NCBI GenBank assembly: GCA_021776335.1
Contig: JAJFGB010000009.1
Location: forward strand, 310,001 to 374,000
DNA from: Hyphococcus sp.
GTDB lineage: Bacteria > Pseudomonadota > Alphaproteobacteria > Caulobacterales > Parvularculaceae
Reading direction: 5' to 3'
DNA length: 64,000 nt
The notes under the pieces are model-generated. The model worked only from the letters and a program-made list of their open reading frames with translations. It did no database searches and was not told where the DNA came from. Below are positions 45,348 through 54,125 of the stretch, piece after piece (within the stretch, counting starts at the first letter, position 1; each line of letters starts with the position of its first letter). The position numbers were made by a program, and so were the translations under genes.

Positions 45348-46466
45348 ATGAGTGCAAGAGATCTTGAAGACCGGCGTGGCGGTTCACCGAGCGGCGAAGA
45401 AGAACTCCGTTTTATCCGGAACTTTCACGACATTTTTCTCAGCATCGGGCTGGCGATGTTTGGCCTCGGTCTCGGCCTGGTGTCGATGCTCATTGTGGGT
45501 CAGTCGCTGTCGTTTGACAGCTTTGCGCAGGTGCAGCGTTCCGGCTGGACGATGGCGGGCGTTTTATTTGCAGACGCCGCGATCATGTGGCTGATCGCCG
45601 AATTTTTCGCTCGCACGCGACGGCTGTTTTTGCCGGCAATTGTTATCCTGCTCGGTTTTGTGTGGTTCTTCGCCGGTGGTGTCATCGCTGCTTACGTGAC
45701 CATGTTCTCCGATGGCGATTATGCGAGCTTTAATGAAGCGGCGAGACAGTTGGAGCTATTACCGCTAACCGCTTCAGCTGGCGTGACGATTGCGATCTTT
45801 GCTTATTATCTGCGTATGAAACTGCCTTTCGCCATGGGACTTGGCGGCGTGGCGCTCGCGGTCACCGCAATTGCTTTTCTTGGCTATACGGATAAGGCGC
45901 TTTTGATGTCGCTGGGCGGGAAGCTGCAACTTTTATCCGGGCTCTTTCTTTTTACTCTTGGCGTCTTTTTCGATGCCCGAGATCCTGCGCGCCGCACGCG
46001 GCTATCCGACAATGGTTTCTGGCTGCATTTCTTTGCAGCGCCGCTGATCTTCAATGCGATGACGACCATGGTCACGGGCGGCGGGCTGTTTGCGCAAAAT
46101 TTGCGCGGCAATCCATTTGCCGTTGGCGGCGAACCCACCGCCACGGCCGGGCTCACTTTGGGGCTTGTTCTGTTCTTCGCGGTCGTCTCACTGCTCATCA
46201 ATCGCCGCGCACTGCTTGTGGCCGGCCTTTTGTCGGCGGCGGCGTCGATCTCCGCTCTCCTCGGCAGCGCCGGCCTCGGCGGCGCCTGGATCGCGGCGAT
46301 GACACTGCTCTTGCTGGGCGGGGCGATGGTGCTCCTCGGCGGCGGCTGGCATTCAGTACGGCGGGTGCTCGTTGCGCCTTTCCCAAAAACCGGCCTTGTG
46401 GCGCGGATTATCCCGCCGGAACCGGATCGTGAGGAGGCCGCCGCCACATCTGCCGCCCGGAGCTGA
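45348..46466 (+). CDS. Multi-pass membrane protein, unknown function
   Basis: A 372-residue inner-membrane protein with about ten hydrophobic segments, starting FLSIGLAMFGLGLGLVSMLIV, and a cytoplasmic charged N-terminus. I do not recognise a family. The tail ends in an RIIPPEPDREE basic/acidic segment. ATG 45348 is chosen because GGAGGGG lies seven bases upstream; ATG 45333 is also in frame. It is the last gene before tRNA-Met. Confidence 0.7.
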   Translation: MSARDLEDRRGGSPSGEEELRFIRNFHDIFLSIGLAMFGLGLGLVSMLIVGQSLSFDSFAQVQRSGWTMAGVLFADAAIMWLIAEFFARTRRLFLPAIVILLGFVWFFAGGVIAAYVTMFSDGDYASFNEAARQLELLPLTASAGVTIAIFAYYLRMKLPFAMGLGGVALAVTAIAFLGYTDKALLMSLGGKLQLLSGLFLFTLGVFFDARDPARRTRLSDNGFWLHFFAAPLIFNAMTTMVTGGGLFAQNLRGNPFAVGGEPTATAGLTLGLVLFFAVVSLLINRRALLVAGLLSAAASISALLGSAGLGGAWIAAMTLLLLGGAMVLLGGGWHSVRRVLVAPFPKTGLVARIIPPEPDREEAAATSAARS

Positions 46467-46566
46467 TATCCGGCCTTTATCAATAGGATGGCCTTGCGGG
46501 CCCTCGCGCCGCACGTTATACGCCTGCGCTCCCGGCGCATGTTTCCCACGCCGGCGTCTTGGTTTT

Positions 46567-46643
46567 GGCGGGGTAGCTCAGTTGGTGAGAGCGCAGGATT
46601 CATAACCCTGAGGTCGGCGGTTCAAATCCACCTCCCGCTACCA
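46567..46643 (+). tRNA. tRNA-Met (CAU, elongator type)
   Basis: A 77-base cloverleaf with encoded CCA. It reads GGCGGGG acceptor arm, GCTC/GAGC D-stem, a CAGGA-TTCATAA-CCCTG anticodon arm with CAT at positions 34-36, a TTCAAAT T-loop and CTCCCGCTA CCA. The GGCGGGGTAGCTCAG opening is that of alphaproteobacterial elongator tRNA-Met rather than initiator. Two A-C mismatches are visible, one at the base of the anticodon loop (31:39) and one in the T-stem (GGCGG/CCACC). A T-run (46647-46651) follows. Confidence 0.88.
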
Positions 46644-46713
46644 TTACTTTTTCAGAGATCTTTTCGTCCTTCGCCGCTGCCTGGAACCGGTGAACAACGT
46701 TCTATGGAGGCGA

Positions 46714-46839
46714 TCAACCATCGCTTCCTTGCGCGCGCCGCAACGCCGACGGCGCTAGCCCCGTCGCGCGCAGAAACTGCCTGCTGAAAGCGCTTTGGTC
46801 GCGATAGCCTGCGTTGAGTGCAATCTCTGCAATCGCGAT
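46714..46839 (-). pseudogene. 3' remnant of an AraC-family regulator gene
   Basis: On the minus strand this encodes about 41 residues, including [18 protein letters not shown] and then SRQFLRATGLAPSALRR, ending in a stop at 46714-46716. That is the second helix-turn-helix of an AraC protein. It matches the end of the intact gene at 54126-54875: positions 46742-46839 align without gaps to 54163-54260, with about 8 differences in 98 bases by eye. The rest of the gene is absent; the break is directly joined to the IS66 remnant. Confidence 0.85.
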
Positions 46840-47068
46840 CAATGGAACAAACAACAATACTGCCAAGCGCGCCGTAGGCAGCATCGCGTTAGGGCGTATA
46901 AATTATATGTTCGTCGGATCAGACCGAGGCGGCGCCGCCGCCGCGACCCATATGCTCATCGAGGCCGTCAAACCCAATTGCGTCGATCCGCAAGCCTGGC
47001 TTACGGACGTCCTGACCCGCATCGCAGATCATTCGATCAATAAAATTGACCAACACCTACTGTGGAAT
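46838..47068 (+). pseudogene. C-terminal remnant of an IS66-family transposase
   Basis: A frame running through here encodes [16 protein letters not shown], then [32 protein letters not shown] and IDQHLLWN. These follow the C-terminal sequence of IS66 TnpC transposases (usually NNxAERAIRPxALGRKNxLFAGSDxGG ... WN). About 75 residues remain; the catalytic core and both inverted repeats are missing. The frame then runs on through unrelated sequence to 47179. No tnpA or tnpB is seen. This is a scar of a former insertion. Confidence 0.85.
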
Positions 47069-47284
47069 ATTGAGTTAAATTCTTCAGATTATGTTCGCGT
47101 CGGGCGCTTACTTTTGACGGGCTTCAAGCTCAGCCCAAAATCCACTCCAGATGAGAACTGCCATAACCACACGCTTTAGCTTGTGAGTGGAACGGTTCGT
47201 CGCAATTCCTTTGATGTGTTGCATAGATGCGGTGAGGTTTCGCCCTCAAGGCAGACATCTCTGCCAAAATCGTCGGGGAACATC

Positions 47285-48133
47285 ATGAAGAACATTGCTG
47301 CTTTGGTTTTCTTGCTTTTACCGCCTTTCATTGGCGCCGAGGCCAGTGAACAAGAATCATATGCACAAAAATCATACGAAATGCCGAGAACACAGGTCGT
47401 GCCTATCCGGGATACAAAGTCGGACAGGCAATATGAGCTCTATATAAAACTGCCAGAGGACTATGAAGAAAACACCGACGTAAAATACCCGGTGATCTAT
47501 ACGGGAGACGCCATCTGGCAAATGGATATGCTGTCCGGTTCCACAGAGTATCTGATGCCAAATGTTATTTTGGTCGGCATCTCCTGGCAAAAAGACCTCG
47601 GTGATGAAAGGGCGCATGCCAGCAGGTTTCGGGATTATTCGCTGGTGAAGAACACAGATGTGACGCGGCCAAGAGGCCAGGCAGACAATCACCTGTCATT
47701 CATTCGTGACGATGTTATCAAATTTGTCGAGAACACCTACCGGGCAGATCCTGATGAACGCGCCTATTTTGGGTATTCCCTGGGGGTACAGTTGGGCGCG
47801 TATATTTTGTTCGCGCAGCCGGACACATTCAAACATTATATTTTTGGCAGTCCAGCTTTCAGTGAACGAAGCGGGCAATACATTGATGAGTTTGAAGCCA
47901 AAATGGCGCCCCGGCAAAAAGACCTCAACGTAAATGTTTTTGTGTCGCTTGGTGAATTGGAAGAAAACGAGATCGGGTTCGTTGAAGACTTTGTGTCAGT
48001 GTTGCAGCGTAGAAGCCAGACAGGTTTAACGCTTACCGGGCTTGAGATAATTGAAGATTCCACCCACCAAACCGCGTTTCCCGAAGCCGCAATACGCGGC
48101 ATAAAATGGCTGTCACAGCTGACAAGTGAATGA
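47285..48133 (+). CDS. Secreted alpha/beta-hydrolase (putative esterase)
   Basis: A 282-residue exported hydrolase with a signal peptide (NIAALVFLLLPPFIGAEA), followed by a putative-esterase domain. The nucleophile elbow is YFGYSLGVQLGA, so Ser is in GYSLG. An acidic residue and a His in EIIEDSTHQTAF could complete the triad. ATG 47285 is chosen at the signal peptide with GGGGAA upstream. Related by fold to the esterase at 11524-12357. It is the first intact gene after the AraC/IS66 scar. Substrate unknown. Confidence 0.82.
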   Translation: MKNIAALVFLLLPPFIGAEASEQESYAQKSYEMPRTQVVPIRDTKSDRQYELYIKLPEDYEENTDVKYPVIYTGDAIWQMDMLSGSTEYLMPNVILVGISWQKDLGDERAHASRFRDYSLVKNTDVTRPRGQADNHLSFIRDDVIKFVENTYRADPDERAYFGYSLGVQLGAYILFAQPDTFKHYIFGSPAFSERSGQYIDEFEAKMAPRQKDLNVNVFVSLGELEENEIGFVEDFVSVLQRRSQTGLTLTGLEIIEDSTHQTAFPEAAIRGIKWLSQLTSE

Positions 48134-48202
48134 TCTTCACACGCACTGAAAACAAATTCACCTACAGAAATCCAAATTAATGAAAAGCTCCAGGAATTTA
48201 AT

Positions 48203-49411
48203 ATGATGATCAGGTCGACGTTCAAAAGTTTAATCGCCGTCGCTTTATTTAGCGGTTTTAGCGGCTTTGCCGCTGCAGGCGCCGCAGAAAATACCGAAGA
48301 AAATGATAGTAGCGCACCGGAAGCGACAGCGGCCGAGGCCGAGTTGTCATTCCGGGATCTTACTCTCCTGGAAAAAGCCTTTATCGACACCGCGCCTGCG
48401 GCCAGAGAGGGCGCCCTTCCAGTGGGTGAATTGGGCGTGGACGGCGGCGAAAAAGCCATGATTGTCAAGCTGGCCGAGGAGATCGGTGACGGCAAGCACG
48501 GCAAATACGACAGCCTGCTTATCACCCAGGGCGGCAAGCTCCTGTTCGAAAGTTACACCCAGCGCGGTCGCATCAATCTGGCCCACGGCCAGGCGTCAGC
48601 CACCAAGGCCTACACCAGCCTGGCGCTTGGCCGCGCTATCCAGCTCGGGTATCTGACCATGGCCGATCTGGATAAGCCGATCATTAGTTTTCTGAAAGAC
48701 CTGGACCGGACAAAACTTGTGGAGGGCGCAGAAAAAATCACACTCCATAAGGCATTGACCATGCACGGGGGGCTTAGCGTCAGTGACGAAAAATGGGAAG
48801 AGCTTCAGGAAAACCCCGCTGCATTAAAGGGCCAGGGTCTGGTTCAGACCCTTCTTGAGCATAGCGGGCCTATTACCGCAGAGTCTCAGACCTATTTATA
48901 TGGAAACCACAATCCAATGTTGGTGATGACGGTCATCGACGCCGTGGCGCCAGGCACCGCCGAGGATTTCATCAAAAATGAAATCCTCGATAAATTGGGC
49001 ATCACAAATTACAGCTGGGAGACACATGTTAGCGGCCTGCCACAAGCGGGTTGGATGGTGAGCATGACATCTCGCGATATGCTCAAATGGGGCAGCGTTG
49101 TCCTCAATAAAGGCAAATGGGATGGCGAACAGTTTATTCCGGCAGACTATCTCGCCAAGGCCACCAGCGGGCTTGTTAAACCAACTGAAGATTGGATGCC
49201 TGACACCTACCGTTACGGCTATTTTTGGTATCAAACGCCCATAGCGGTCGGTGATAAAAACTATAATGCCACGTTTGCATGGGGCGGCGGCGGACAACGT
49301 GTGATCGTGGTTGCCGACCTTGACCTAACAATTGTGATCACCGGCCATGACCGCGAAGACACAATAATGACTCAGGTTTCAAAAACCATCCTACCTGCGT
49401 TTGTTGAATAG
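48203..49411 (+). CDS. Secreted beta-lactamase-fold serine hydrolase
   Basis: A 402-residue exported protein with a signal peptide ending at AAAGAA, then an acidic Ala/Glu linker. The catalytic domain (about 90-400) resembles class C beta-lactamase / D-Ala-D-Ala peptidases. SxxK is SATK (about residue 133), the YxN element is YGN, and the late loop FAWGGGGQ stands for the KTG region. Such proteins are often esterases or 6-aminohexanoate-dimer-like hydrolases rather than true beta-lactamases. ATG 48203 and 48206 are both possible. Its stop lies 11 bases before the next ATG. Confidence 0.83.
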   Translation: MMIRSTFKSLIAVALFSGFSGFAAAGAAENTEENDSSAPEATAAEAELSFRDLTLLEKAFIDTAPAAREGALPVGELGVDGGEKAMIVKLAEEIGDGKHGKYDSLLITQGGKLLFESYTQRGRINLAHGQASATKAYTSLALGRAIQLGYLTMADLDKPIISFLKDLDRTKLVEGAEKITLHKALTMHGGLSVSDEKWEELQENPAALKGQGLVQTLLEHSGPITAESQTYLYGNHNPMLVMTVIDAVAPGTAEDFIKNEILDKLGITNYSWETHVSGLPQAGWMVSMTSRDMLKWGSVVLNKGKWDGEQFIPADYLAKATSGLVKPTEDWMPDTYRYGYFWYQTPIAVGDKNYNATFAWGGGGQRVIVVADLDLTIVITGHDREDTIMTQVSKTILPAFVE

Positions 49412-49421
49412 GGATGGAATC

Positions 49422-50312
49422 ATGAAACCTGTTTTGCCTTCAATGGCGCTGTTGTTTTCTGTACTGATGATGAGCAGCGGCAGCTATGGCCAGGATAATA
49501 TTCCCATTCCAGATGGTCCCTATCTTGGGCAAATGCCACCCGGCTCAACCGCTGAAGTTTTTGCGCCCGGCATTGTTAATACAGAAGGAAATCGTGAAAT
49601 TGAGGGCATGTTTGCGCCGGGTATGAATGAGTTTTATTTCATCCGGAGACCACTTGGCGAGGAATCCAAGTACAATGTATTGACTGTCATTGAGTACAAA
49701 AATAATCAATGGCAAGAGGCTCATGTCAAACAAGGCGTGAGTGAAGGATCATTCTCTCCCGATGGGATGACCCTCTACTTTGCAAAAGAATATATGGAGC
49801 GCACCAGCGCCGGTTGGTCTGCGCTAAAAAGCCTTGGGGCGCCTTTCAAAGACATCGCCATCATGCGGCTTTCGGCGGCGTCCAGCGGAACCTATTATTT
49901 TGATACCTTTACCCCAGAACTGGATACGCCTCTGCGCTATTCACGTTTGATAGACGGCCAATATGAACAACCAAAGTCACTGGGCCCGCAGTTTGCCATC
50001 GGCACATACAATGCCCACCCCTTCATTGCGCCCGATGAGTCCTACATTATCTGGGATAGCAGAAGAGAAGGCGGATATGGCACATCTGACCTCTATATCA
50101 GCTATCGAGCGGCCGATGGCGCATGGGGCCCTGCCATCAATATGGGCGACAAGATAAATACCGCCAGTGCCGAAAACTATCCGAGTGTGTCACCCGATGG
50201 AAAATTTCTCTTCTTTGATCGACGGGGAAAATCCGCAAACGATGATGACCCTCCTGTCGATATCTACTGGGTGGATGCGCAGATTATTGAAACGCTCAGG
50301 CCCAGGCCATAA
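49422..50312 (+). CDS. Secreted PD40 beta-propeller protein (paralogue 1)
   Basis: A 296-residue exported protein. A signal peptide (MALLFSVLMMSSGSYGQ) is followed by the shared opening GPYLGQMPPGSTAEVFAPG and a run of PD40/WD40-like blades with repeated FSPDGMTLYF, FIAPDESYIIWDSRREGG and VSPDGKFLFFDR. It ends DIYWVDAQIIETLRP, as in the two copies at 52309 and 53194. PD40 repeats form beta-propellers that bind proteins or sugars; no catalytic site is evident. ATG 49422 has AGGGATGG upstream. A near-identical 5' end is repeated at 51297. Confidence 0.85.
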   Translation: MKPVLPSMALLFSVLMMSSGSYGQDNIPIPDGPYLGQMPPGSTAEVFAPGIVNTEGNREIEGMFAPGMNEFYFIRRPLGEESKYNVLTVIEYKNNQWQEAHVKQGVSEGSFSPDGMTLYFAKEYMERTSAGWSALKSLGAPFKDIAIMRLSAASSGTYYFDTFTPELDTPLRYSRLIDGQYEQPKSLGPQFAIGTYNAHPFIAPDESYIIWDSRREGGYGTSDLYISYRAADGAWGPAINMGDKINTASAENYPSVSPDGKFLFFDRRGKSANDDDPPVDIYWVDAQIIETLRPRP

Positions 50313-50429
50313 CAGGCCGCGCCTGTAAGCGAGGGCGTTAAAGGGGCAACGTCAATGCGATCACGATTTCGAATACACATCGCGTACGTCAAGTGCGCTT
50401 GAACAGAAGAATAACCGAGGGAGTTGGTA

Positions 50430-51209
50430 ATGAAAAAAATAATGGGATTAACGTTGAGCCTGATGTCGTTGGCTGCATGCCAACACAGCGACCTGGGCAG
50501 CCGCCCGGACAACTACCAGGGCATCTCAGATCAAACCCCAACCGGCTCAAGCGCAATATCAGCGGACGGCCTTGTGGCTGCTTATGATTTCGAAACTTAT
50601 ACGAATGATGGCATGCTAAAAGACTTTGGCCCGTTCCAAAATCACGGCAAGGTCCAACAAACGCAAGAAACGGATGGCTTATTTGGGAAGGCGCGCATTT
50701 TTAAAACGCTGGAGGATGTTGTCGATGTTCCCGAAAATGACAGCGTGAATCTGCCCGGCCCGCTCACCATTGCTGCGTGGGTAAAGCTCAACACCCCCAA
50801 TCTGCATCAACATATTTATTCATGTGATGACATCTACGTATTGTGGACAACAACGGGCAATCAATACCGGCTTGCCGATACTCAGGCCAATGGCCTGACC
50901 ACGGAAAAAGACACAACACCGCTTGGCGCGTGGCACAGTGTGGTCGCCGTTCTTGCCGCCACCGAAGGGGATGCGTTAAACAACGACAACATTAAAATCT
51001 ATATCGATGGACAGGAGATCGAGGGTGGCACAGGACCCGTTTGGGGACCGGCTACGCTTCGTGAAGCGGACGGTTGCCTGATTGGCGCGGCAGTATCCGG
51101 TTCGCCAGCCCATCAAAATCTGATTTTTGATGGTGTGCTTGATGAACTACACGTTTTCTCCCGTGCGCTTTCCGAAACAGAAATACAAATTTACAGCACC
51201 AGAAATTAA
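50430..51209 (+). CDS. LamG-domain lipoprotein
   Basis: A 259-residue lipoprotein. The signal ends in the lipobox SLAAC, with Cys near residue 17, followed by a Ser/Thr/Pro-rich spacer. A concanavalin-A-like LamG domain then runs from AAYDFETYTNDGMLKDFG to the end, with VNLPGPLTIAAWVKL and VLDELHVFSRALSETEI typical of LamG jellyroll modules. It probably binds carbohydrates or another ligand at the outer membrane. ATG 50430 has GAGGGAG upstream. No enzyme domain is present. Confidence 0.83.
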   Translation: MKKIMGLTLSLMSLAACQHSDLGSRPDNYQGISDQTPTGSSAISADGLVAAYDFETYTNDGMLKDFGPFQNHGKVQQTQETDGLFGKARIFKTLEDVVDVPENDSVNLPGPLTIAAWVKLNTPNLHQHIYSCDDIYVLWTTTGNQYRLADTQANGLTTEKDTTPLGAWHSVVAVLAATEGDALNNDNIKIYIDGQEIEGGTGPVWGPATLREADGCLIGAAVSGSPAHQNLIFDGVLDELHVFSRALSETEIQIYSTRN

Positions 51210-51296
51210 TAACGGCCAGGTGACCGCTGGCCGATTGAAATTACGTCTTTATCGCTAAAACATTGGAAGCCTCAAAACAAACACGGATAAGCAATC

Positions 51297-51422
51297 ATGA
51301 AACCTGTTTTGCCTTCAGTGGCGCTGTTGTTTTCTGTACTGATGATGAGCAGCGGTAGCTATGGCCAAGATGATAGTTTCATCAGCTGCAGCAAATTCCG
51401 GTCGCTGCATAACAAGGGCTGA
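51297..51422 (+). pseudogene. Truncated copy of the PD40 gene 5' end
   Basis: The first 78 bases from ATG 51297 repeat the start of the gene at 49422 with four differences by eye. They encode the same signal peptide through SGSYGQD. The frame then departs from homology and ends at TGA 51420-51422, giving 41 residues. No propeller sequence remains. It is either a broken tandem paralogue or an accidental secreted short peptide. Confidence 0.75.
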
Positions 51423-51500
51423 TATCCACTTATAAATCGACACATAAATGTGCAAAAACCAGGCCGCTTCTGCCAAACCTGAAACCACCTAAGGAATCCC

Positions 51501-52127
51501 ATGCAAAACTTGTCAAAACTGCTGCTATTAAGCGCCTCCCTTTTATTCCTGGCCACTAAGGCCAGTGCTTTCGAAACCATCGCGATCAATCCAACCAACA
51601 AAGCAGCACTATTGGACGGCCGTTGTGGCAACGATGAATGGGAAGCAGCAACAAAGATCGAGCTGCCAGCGCAGGCTTCCATTTATCTCATGCAGGATGA
51701 AGACTCCTTCTACATTTGCGCCAAAGGCAAAGCGGAAGACTACACGGTCTTAGATCTTTACATAGAACATGCAGAAACTGGCCAACTCCACCATTTTCAT
51801 CTCTCCGCTCAAATGGGAGAAAGTGTACTCACAGAGGAAGGATGGGAACAGGCATCCGGCAAGTGGGAGCTCAAAGACTATGCTGGATTCTGGGTGCCCT
51901 TTTCTGGGCTTGAGGATCCCGAAAATAGAAAGGATCCTAAATTCGAAAGAGGAACGCACAGGCAAGTCCAGGTGTTACGCAAAAAATTTTCGGGTAACAC
52001 TTGGAATATGATGTTTGGCGTAAGCGCCATTAATCACGAAGGTAACTCTGGAGCAGAATTCTTTTACCCCGAAAAAGCAGTAGCTGACGATAAGGCGACC
52101 TGGGGGAAGTTTTCATTTTCTGAATGA
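51501..52127 (+). CDS. Secreted CBM9-like domain protein
   Basis: A 208-residue exported protein with a signal peptide (LLLLSASLLFLATKASA). It is followed by a beta-sandwich resembling carbohydrate-binding family 9 / DOMON-like domains: LLDGRCGNDEWEAATKIELP near the start and SFYICAKGKAEDYTVLDLYI in the middle. No catalytic domain is attached. It probably binds a ligand in the periplasm or at the surface. It lies between the truncated PD40 copy and two intact PD40 genes. Confidence 0.7.
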   Translation: MQNLSKLLLLSASLLFLATKASAFETIAINPTNKAALLDGRCGNDEWEAATKIELPAQASIYLMQDEDSFYICAKGKAEDYTVLDLYIEHAETGQLHHFHLSAQMGESVLTEEGWEQASGKWELKDYAGFWVPFSGLEDPENRKDPKFERGTHRQVQVLRKKFSGNTWNMMFGVSAINHEGNSGAEFFYPEKAVADDKATWGKFSFSE

Positions 52128-52217
52128 AAGCTCTAAATACAATTAGTGAGGCTTAGGGGGCATGCCGCCTGACAAAAAAATCAACAGGAATGCAAACAGC
52201 AACGGCTATCGCCGTAG

Positions 52218-52235
52218 GGCGGGATTAATCCCGCC
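52218..52235. repeat. 18-base perfect palindrome (REP-like)
   Basis: GGCGGGATTAATCCCGCC equals its own reverse complement. It sits in the 181-base gap before the second PD40 gene, preceded by GTAG, in the style of repetitive extragenic palindromes. I see only this copy in the window. The rest of the gap holds no gene. Confidence 0.5.
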
Positions 52236-52308
52236 TCTTAAGCTATGGTGGCGGGGTAAACCCAGTCCCACGCGCGTAGCGCCTACTGAAATCAAATTAG
52301 GAAAAATT

Positions 52309-53181
52309 ATGAAGCGTGTTTGTGCCTCAATGCTCTCACTACTTTCTGTGCTGATGATGAGTAGCGGCAGCCATGCCCGGGAGTTCCCCGTGCTCGAAGG
52401 CCCCTATCTCGGGCAAACGCCACCGGGTTTAACCCCTGAAGTTTTTGCGCCCGGTATCATTTCGACAGAGGGGTGGGAATATGGCGTCGCTTTCACACCT
52501 GACATGAAAGAGATCTATTTTATTAGAGAGGTAGAGGTTGAGGGAAATTTAAAACAAGAATTTGTTGTTTTTCAAAATAAAAATAATCGATGGCGCGAGA
52601 CTGTCCTGGGACCCAGAGTGGGCCAACCCACTTTCTCGCCCGACGGTAAGATCATGCATTTGGGCCGCCGCTATAAGGAGCGTACCAGGGATGGCTGGTC
52701 AGAGAGAAAAAATCTTGGAGGACCATTCGAAGACATCCGCATTATGCGCATGACGTCGTCATCCAAAAAAACCTATTATTTTGACGAGGTAGGTTCAGAT
52801 GACGGAGATAGTGTTCTTCGATATTCACGGCTGGTAGACGGCAAGCGTGAAGCGCCCAATCCGCTCAGCAAAGAGATAAACACAGGAAAATACAATGCCC
52901 ATCCCTTCATTGCACCAGATGGGTCCTATCTCATCTGGGATGGTCAAAGAGATAGCGTCGTTCGTAATGCTGATCTTTTTATCAGTTTCCGACAGCAAGA
53001 TGGCTCATGGGGTGAGGCTATCAAAATGGGCGCTGCGATAAATACAGAGGCGTCGGAGTTTGCCGCGAGCGTGACGCCAGATGGTAAATATCTTTTCTTC
53101 AACAGGAATATGGGCCCAGACAATACAGATACATTCTGGGTGGATGCGCAGATCATTGAAACGCTCAGACCCAAACCATAA
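52309..53181 (+). CDS. Secreted PD40 beta-propeller protein (paralogue 2)
   Basis: A 290-residue exported protein with a signal peptide (SMLSLLSVLMMSSGSHA), the GPYLGQTPPGLTPEVFAPG opening, and PD40 blades such as FSPDGKIMHLG, FIAPDGSYLIWDGQR and VTPDGKYLFFNR. It ends FWVDAQIIETLRP. It is a clear paralogue of the genes at 49422 and 53194. ATG 52309 with AGGAAA upstream is preferred to the longer in-frame reading from 52162, whose extra 49 residues come from the palindrome region. Confidence 0.85.
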   Translation: MKRVCASMLSLLSVLMMSSGSHAREFPVLEGPYLGQTPPGLTPEVFAPGIISTEGWEYGVAFTPDMKEIYFIREVEVEGNLKQEFVVFQNKNNRWRETVLGPRVGQPTFSPDGKIMHLGRRYKERTRDGWSERKNLGGPFEDIRIMRMTSSSKKTYYFDEVGSDDGDSVLRYSRLVDGKREAPNPLSKEINTGKYNAHPFIAPDGSYLIWDGQRDSVVRNADLFISFRQQDGSWGEAIKMGAAINTEASEFAASVTPDGKYLFFNRNMGPDNTDTFWVDAQIIETLRPKP

Positions 53182-53193
53182 AGAGACAAAAAG

Positions 53194-54063
53194 ATGAAAT
53201 CTGCTTTTGCTTTTATCGGACTGGTTTTTTCAGCGCTGGCAACCACAAGCGGTAGCCACGCCCGGGATTTTCCAGAGCTTGAAGGACCCTATATGGGGCA
53301 AACGCCCCCGGGCATGACAGCAGAGGCGTTTGCGCCGGGTATTTTCTCCACTGAAGCTTGGGAACTCGAAGGCGTTTTTGCACCCGGCATGGATGAATTT
53401 TACTTCACCACAAGGGGCGGCAATTACACTCGGCCCACCGTTTTCGGCTTCCGCCAGGAAAATAATATCTGGAAAAAATATATCGAGTTCACGCGGGACG
53501 GTGAAGTGACATTTTCGCCTGATGGCAAGCGCATGCATATGGCGGAAGGTTACAAGGAGCGTGTTGCAAGCGGCTGGTCAGAGCGAAAAAGCCTGGGGCC
53601 CATGTTTGAGCGTGAGGACTGGGGCATTATGCGTCTGACGGCGTCAGCGAGAGACACTTATGTGTTTGATGATTATAAAAGTGGCGATGTGATCCGCATT
53701 TCAACGCTCGTGGACGGCAAGCGCCAGGCGCCCAAAGAGATGGGCCCGGTGGTCAACACAGGCAAATGGACAGCCCACCCCTTCATCGCGCCAGATGAAA
53801 GTTATTTGATTTGGGATAGTGAGCGGGAAGGCGGCTTCGGAGAATCCGACCTTTATATCAGCTTCCGCCAAAAAGACGGATCCTGGGGCCCTGCTATCAA
53901 TATGGGCGACAAAGTGAACTCCGACAAATGGGATGCCTATGCCAGCGTCACCCCCGACGGCAAATACATCTTGTTCAATAGGGGCGTAGACCCAGAAAAT
54001 GACAATGTGGATATCTACTGGGTAAGTGCAAAAATCATTGATGCGTTGAGACCGAAAGAGTGA
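53194..54063 (+). CDS. Secreted PD40 beta-propeller protein (paralogue 3)
   Basis: A 289-residue exported protein. After its signal peptide (FAFIGLVFSALATTSGSHA) comes LEGPYMGQTPPGMTAEAFAP and the same blade pattern, with FSPDGKRMHMAEGYKERV, FIAPDESYLIWDSEREGG and VTPDGKYILFNRG. It ends DIYWVSAKIIDALRP. It follows paralogue 2 by 12 bases, so the two share a transcript. The three copies differ at many positions, which points to old duplications or separate selection. Confidence 0.85.
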   Translation: MKSAFAFIGLVFSALATTSGSHARDFPELEGPYMGQTPPGMTAEAFAPGIFSTEAWELEGVFAPGMDEFYFTTRGGNYTRPTVFGFRQENNIWKKYIEFTRDGEVTFSPDGKRMHMAEGYKERVASGWSERKSLGPMFEREDWGIMRLTASARDTYVFDDYKSGDVIRISTLVDGKRQAPKEMGPVVNTGKWTAHPFIAPDESYLIWDSEREGGFGESDLYISFRQKDGSWGPAINMGDKVNSDKWDAYASVTPDGKYILFNRGVDPENDNVDIYWVSAKIIDALRPKE

Positions 54064-54125
54064 GCATTACCTGCTCACTAAAGGAGGCGCTATATGCGAG
54101 GGGGCGGCGCAGAAAAATAAATGAC

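Noticed and set aside
46842-47179. Stand-alone small gene of about 120 residues after tRNA-Met
   Set aside because: The frame is an IS66 transposase tail fused to AraC antisense sequence at its start and unrelated sequence at its end, so it is a remnant rather than a gene.
52162-52308. N-terminal extension of the second PD40 protein
   Set aside because: The extension is translated from the palindrome region, has no homologue in the paralogues and hides the signal peptide; ATG 52309 has a good ribosome binding site.
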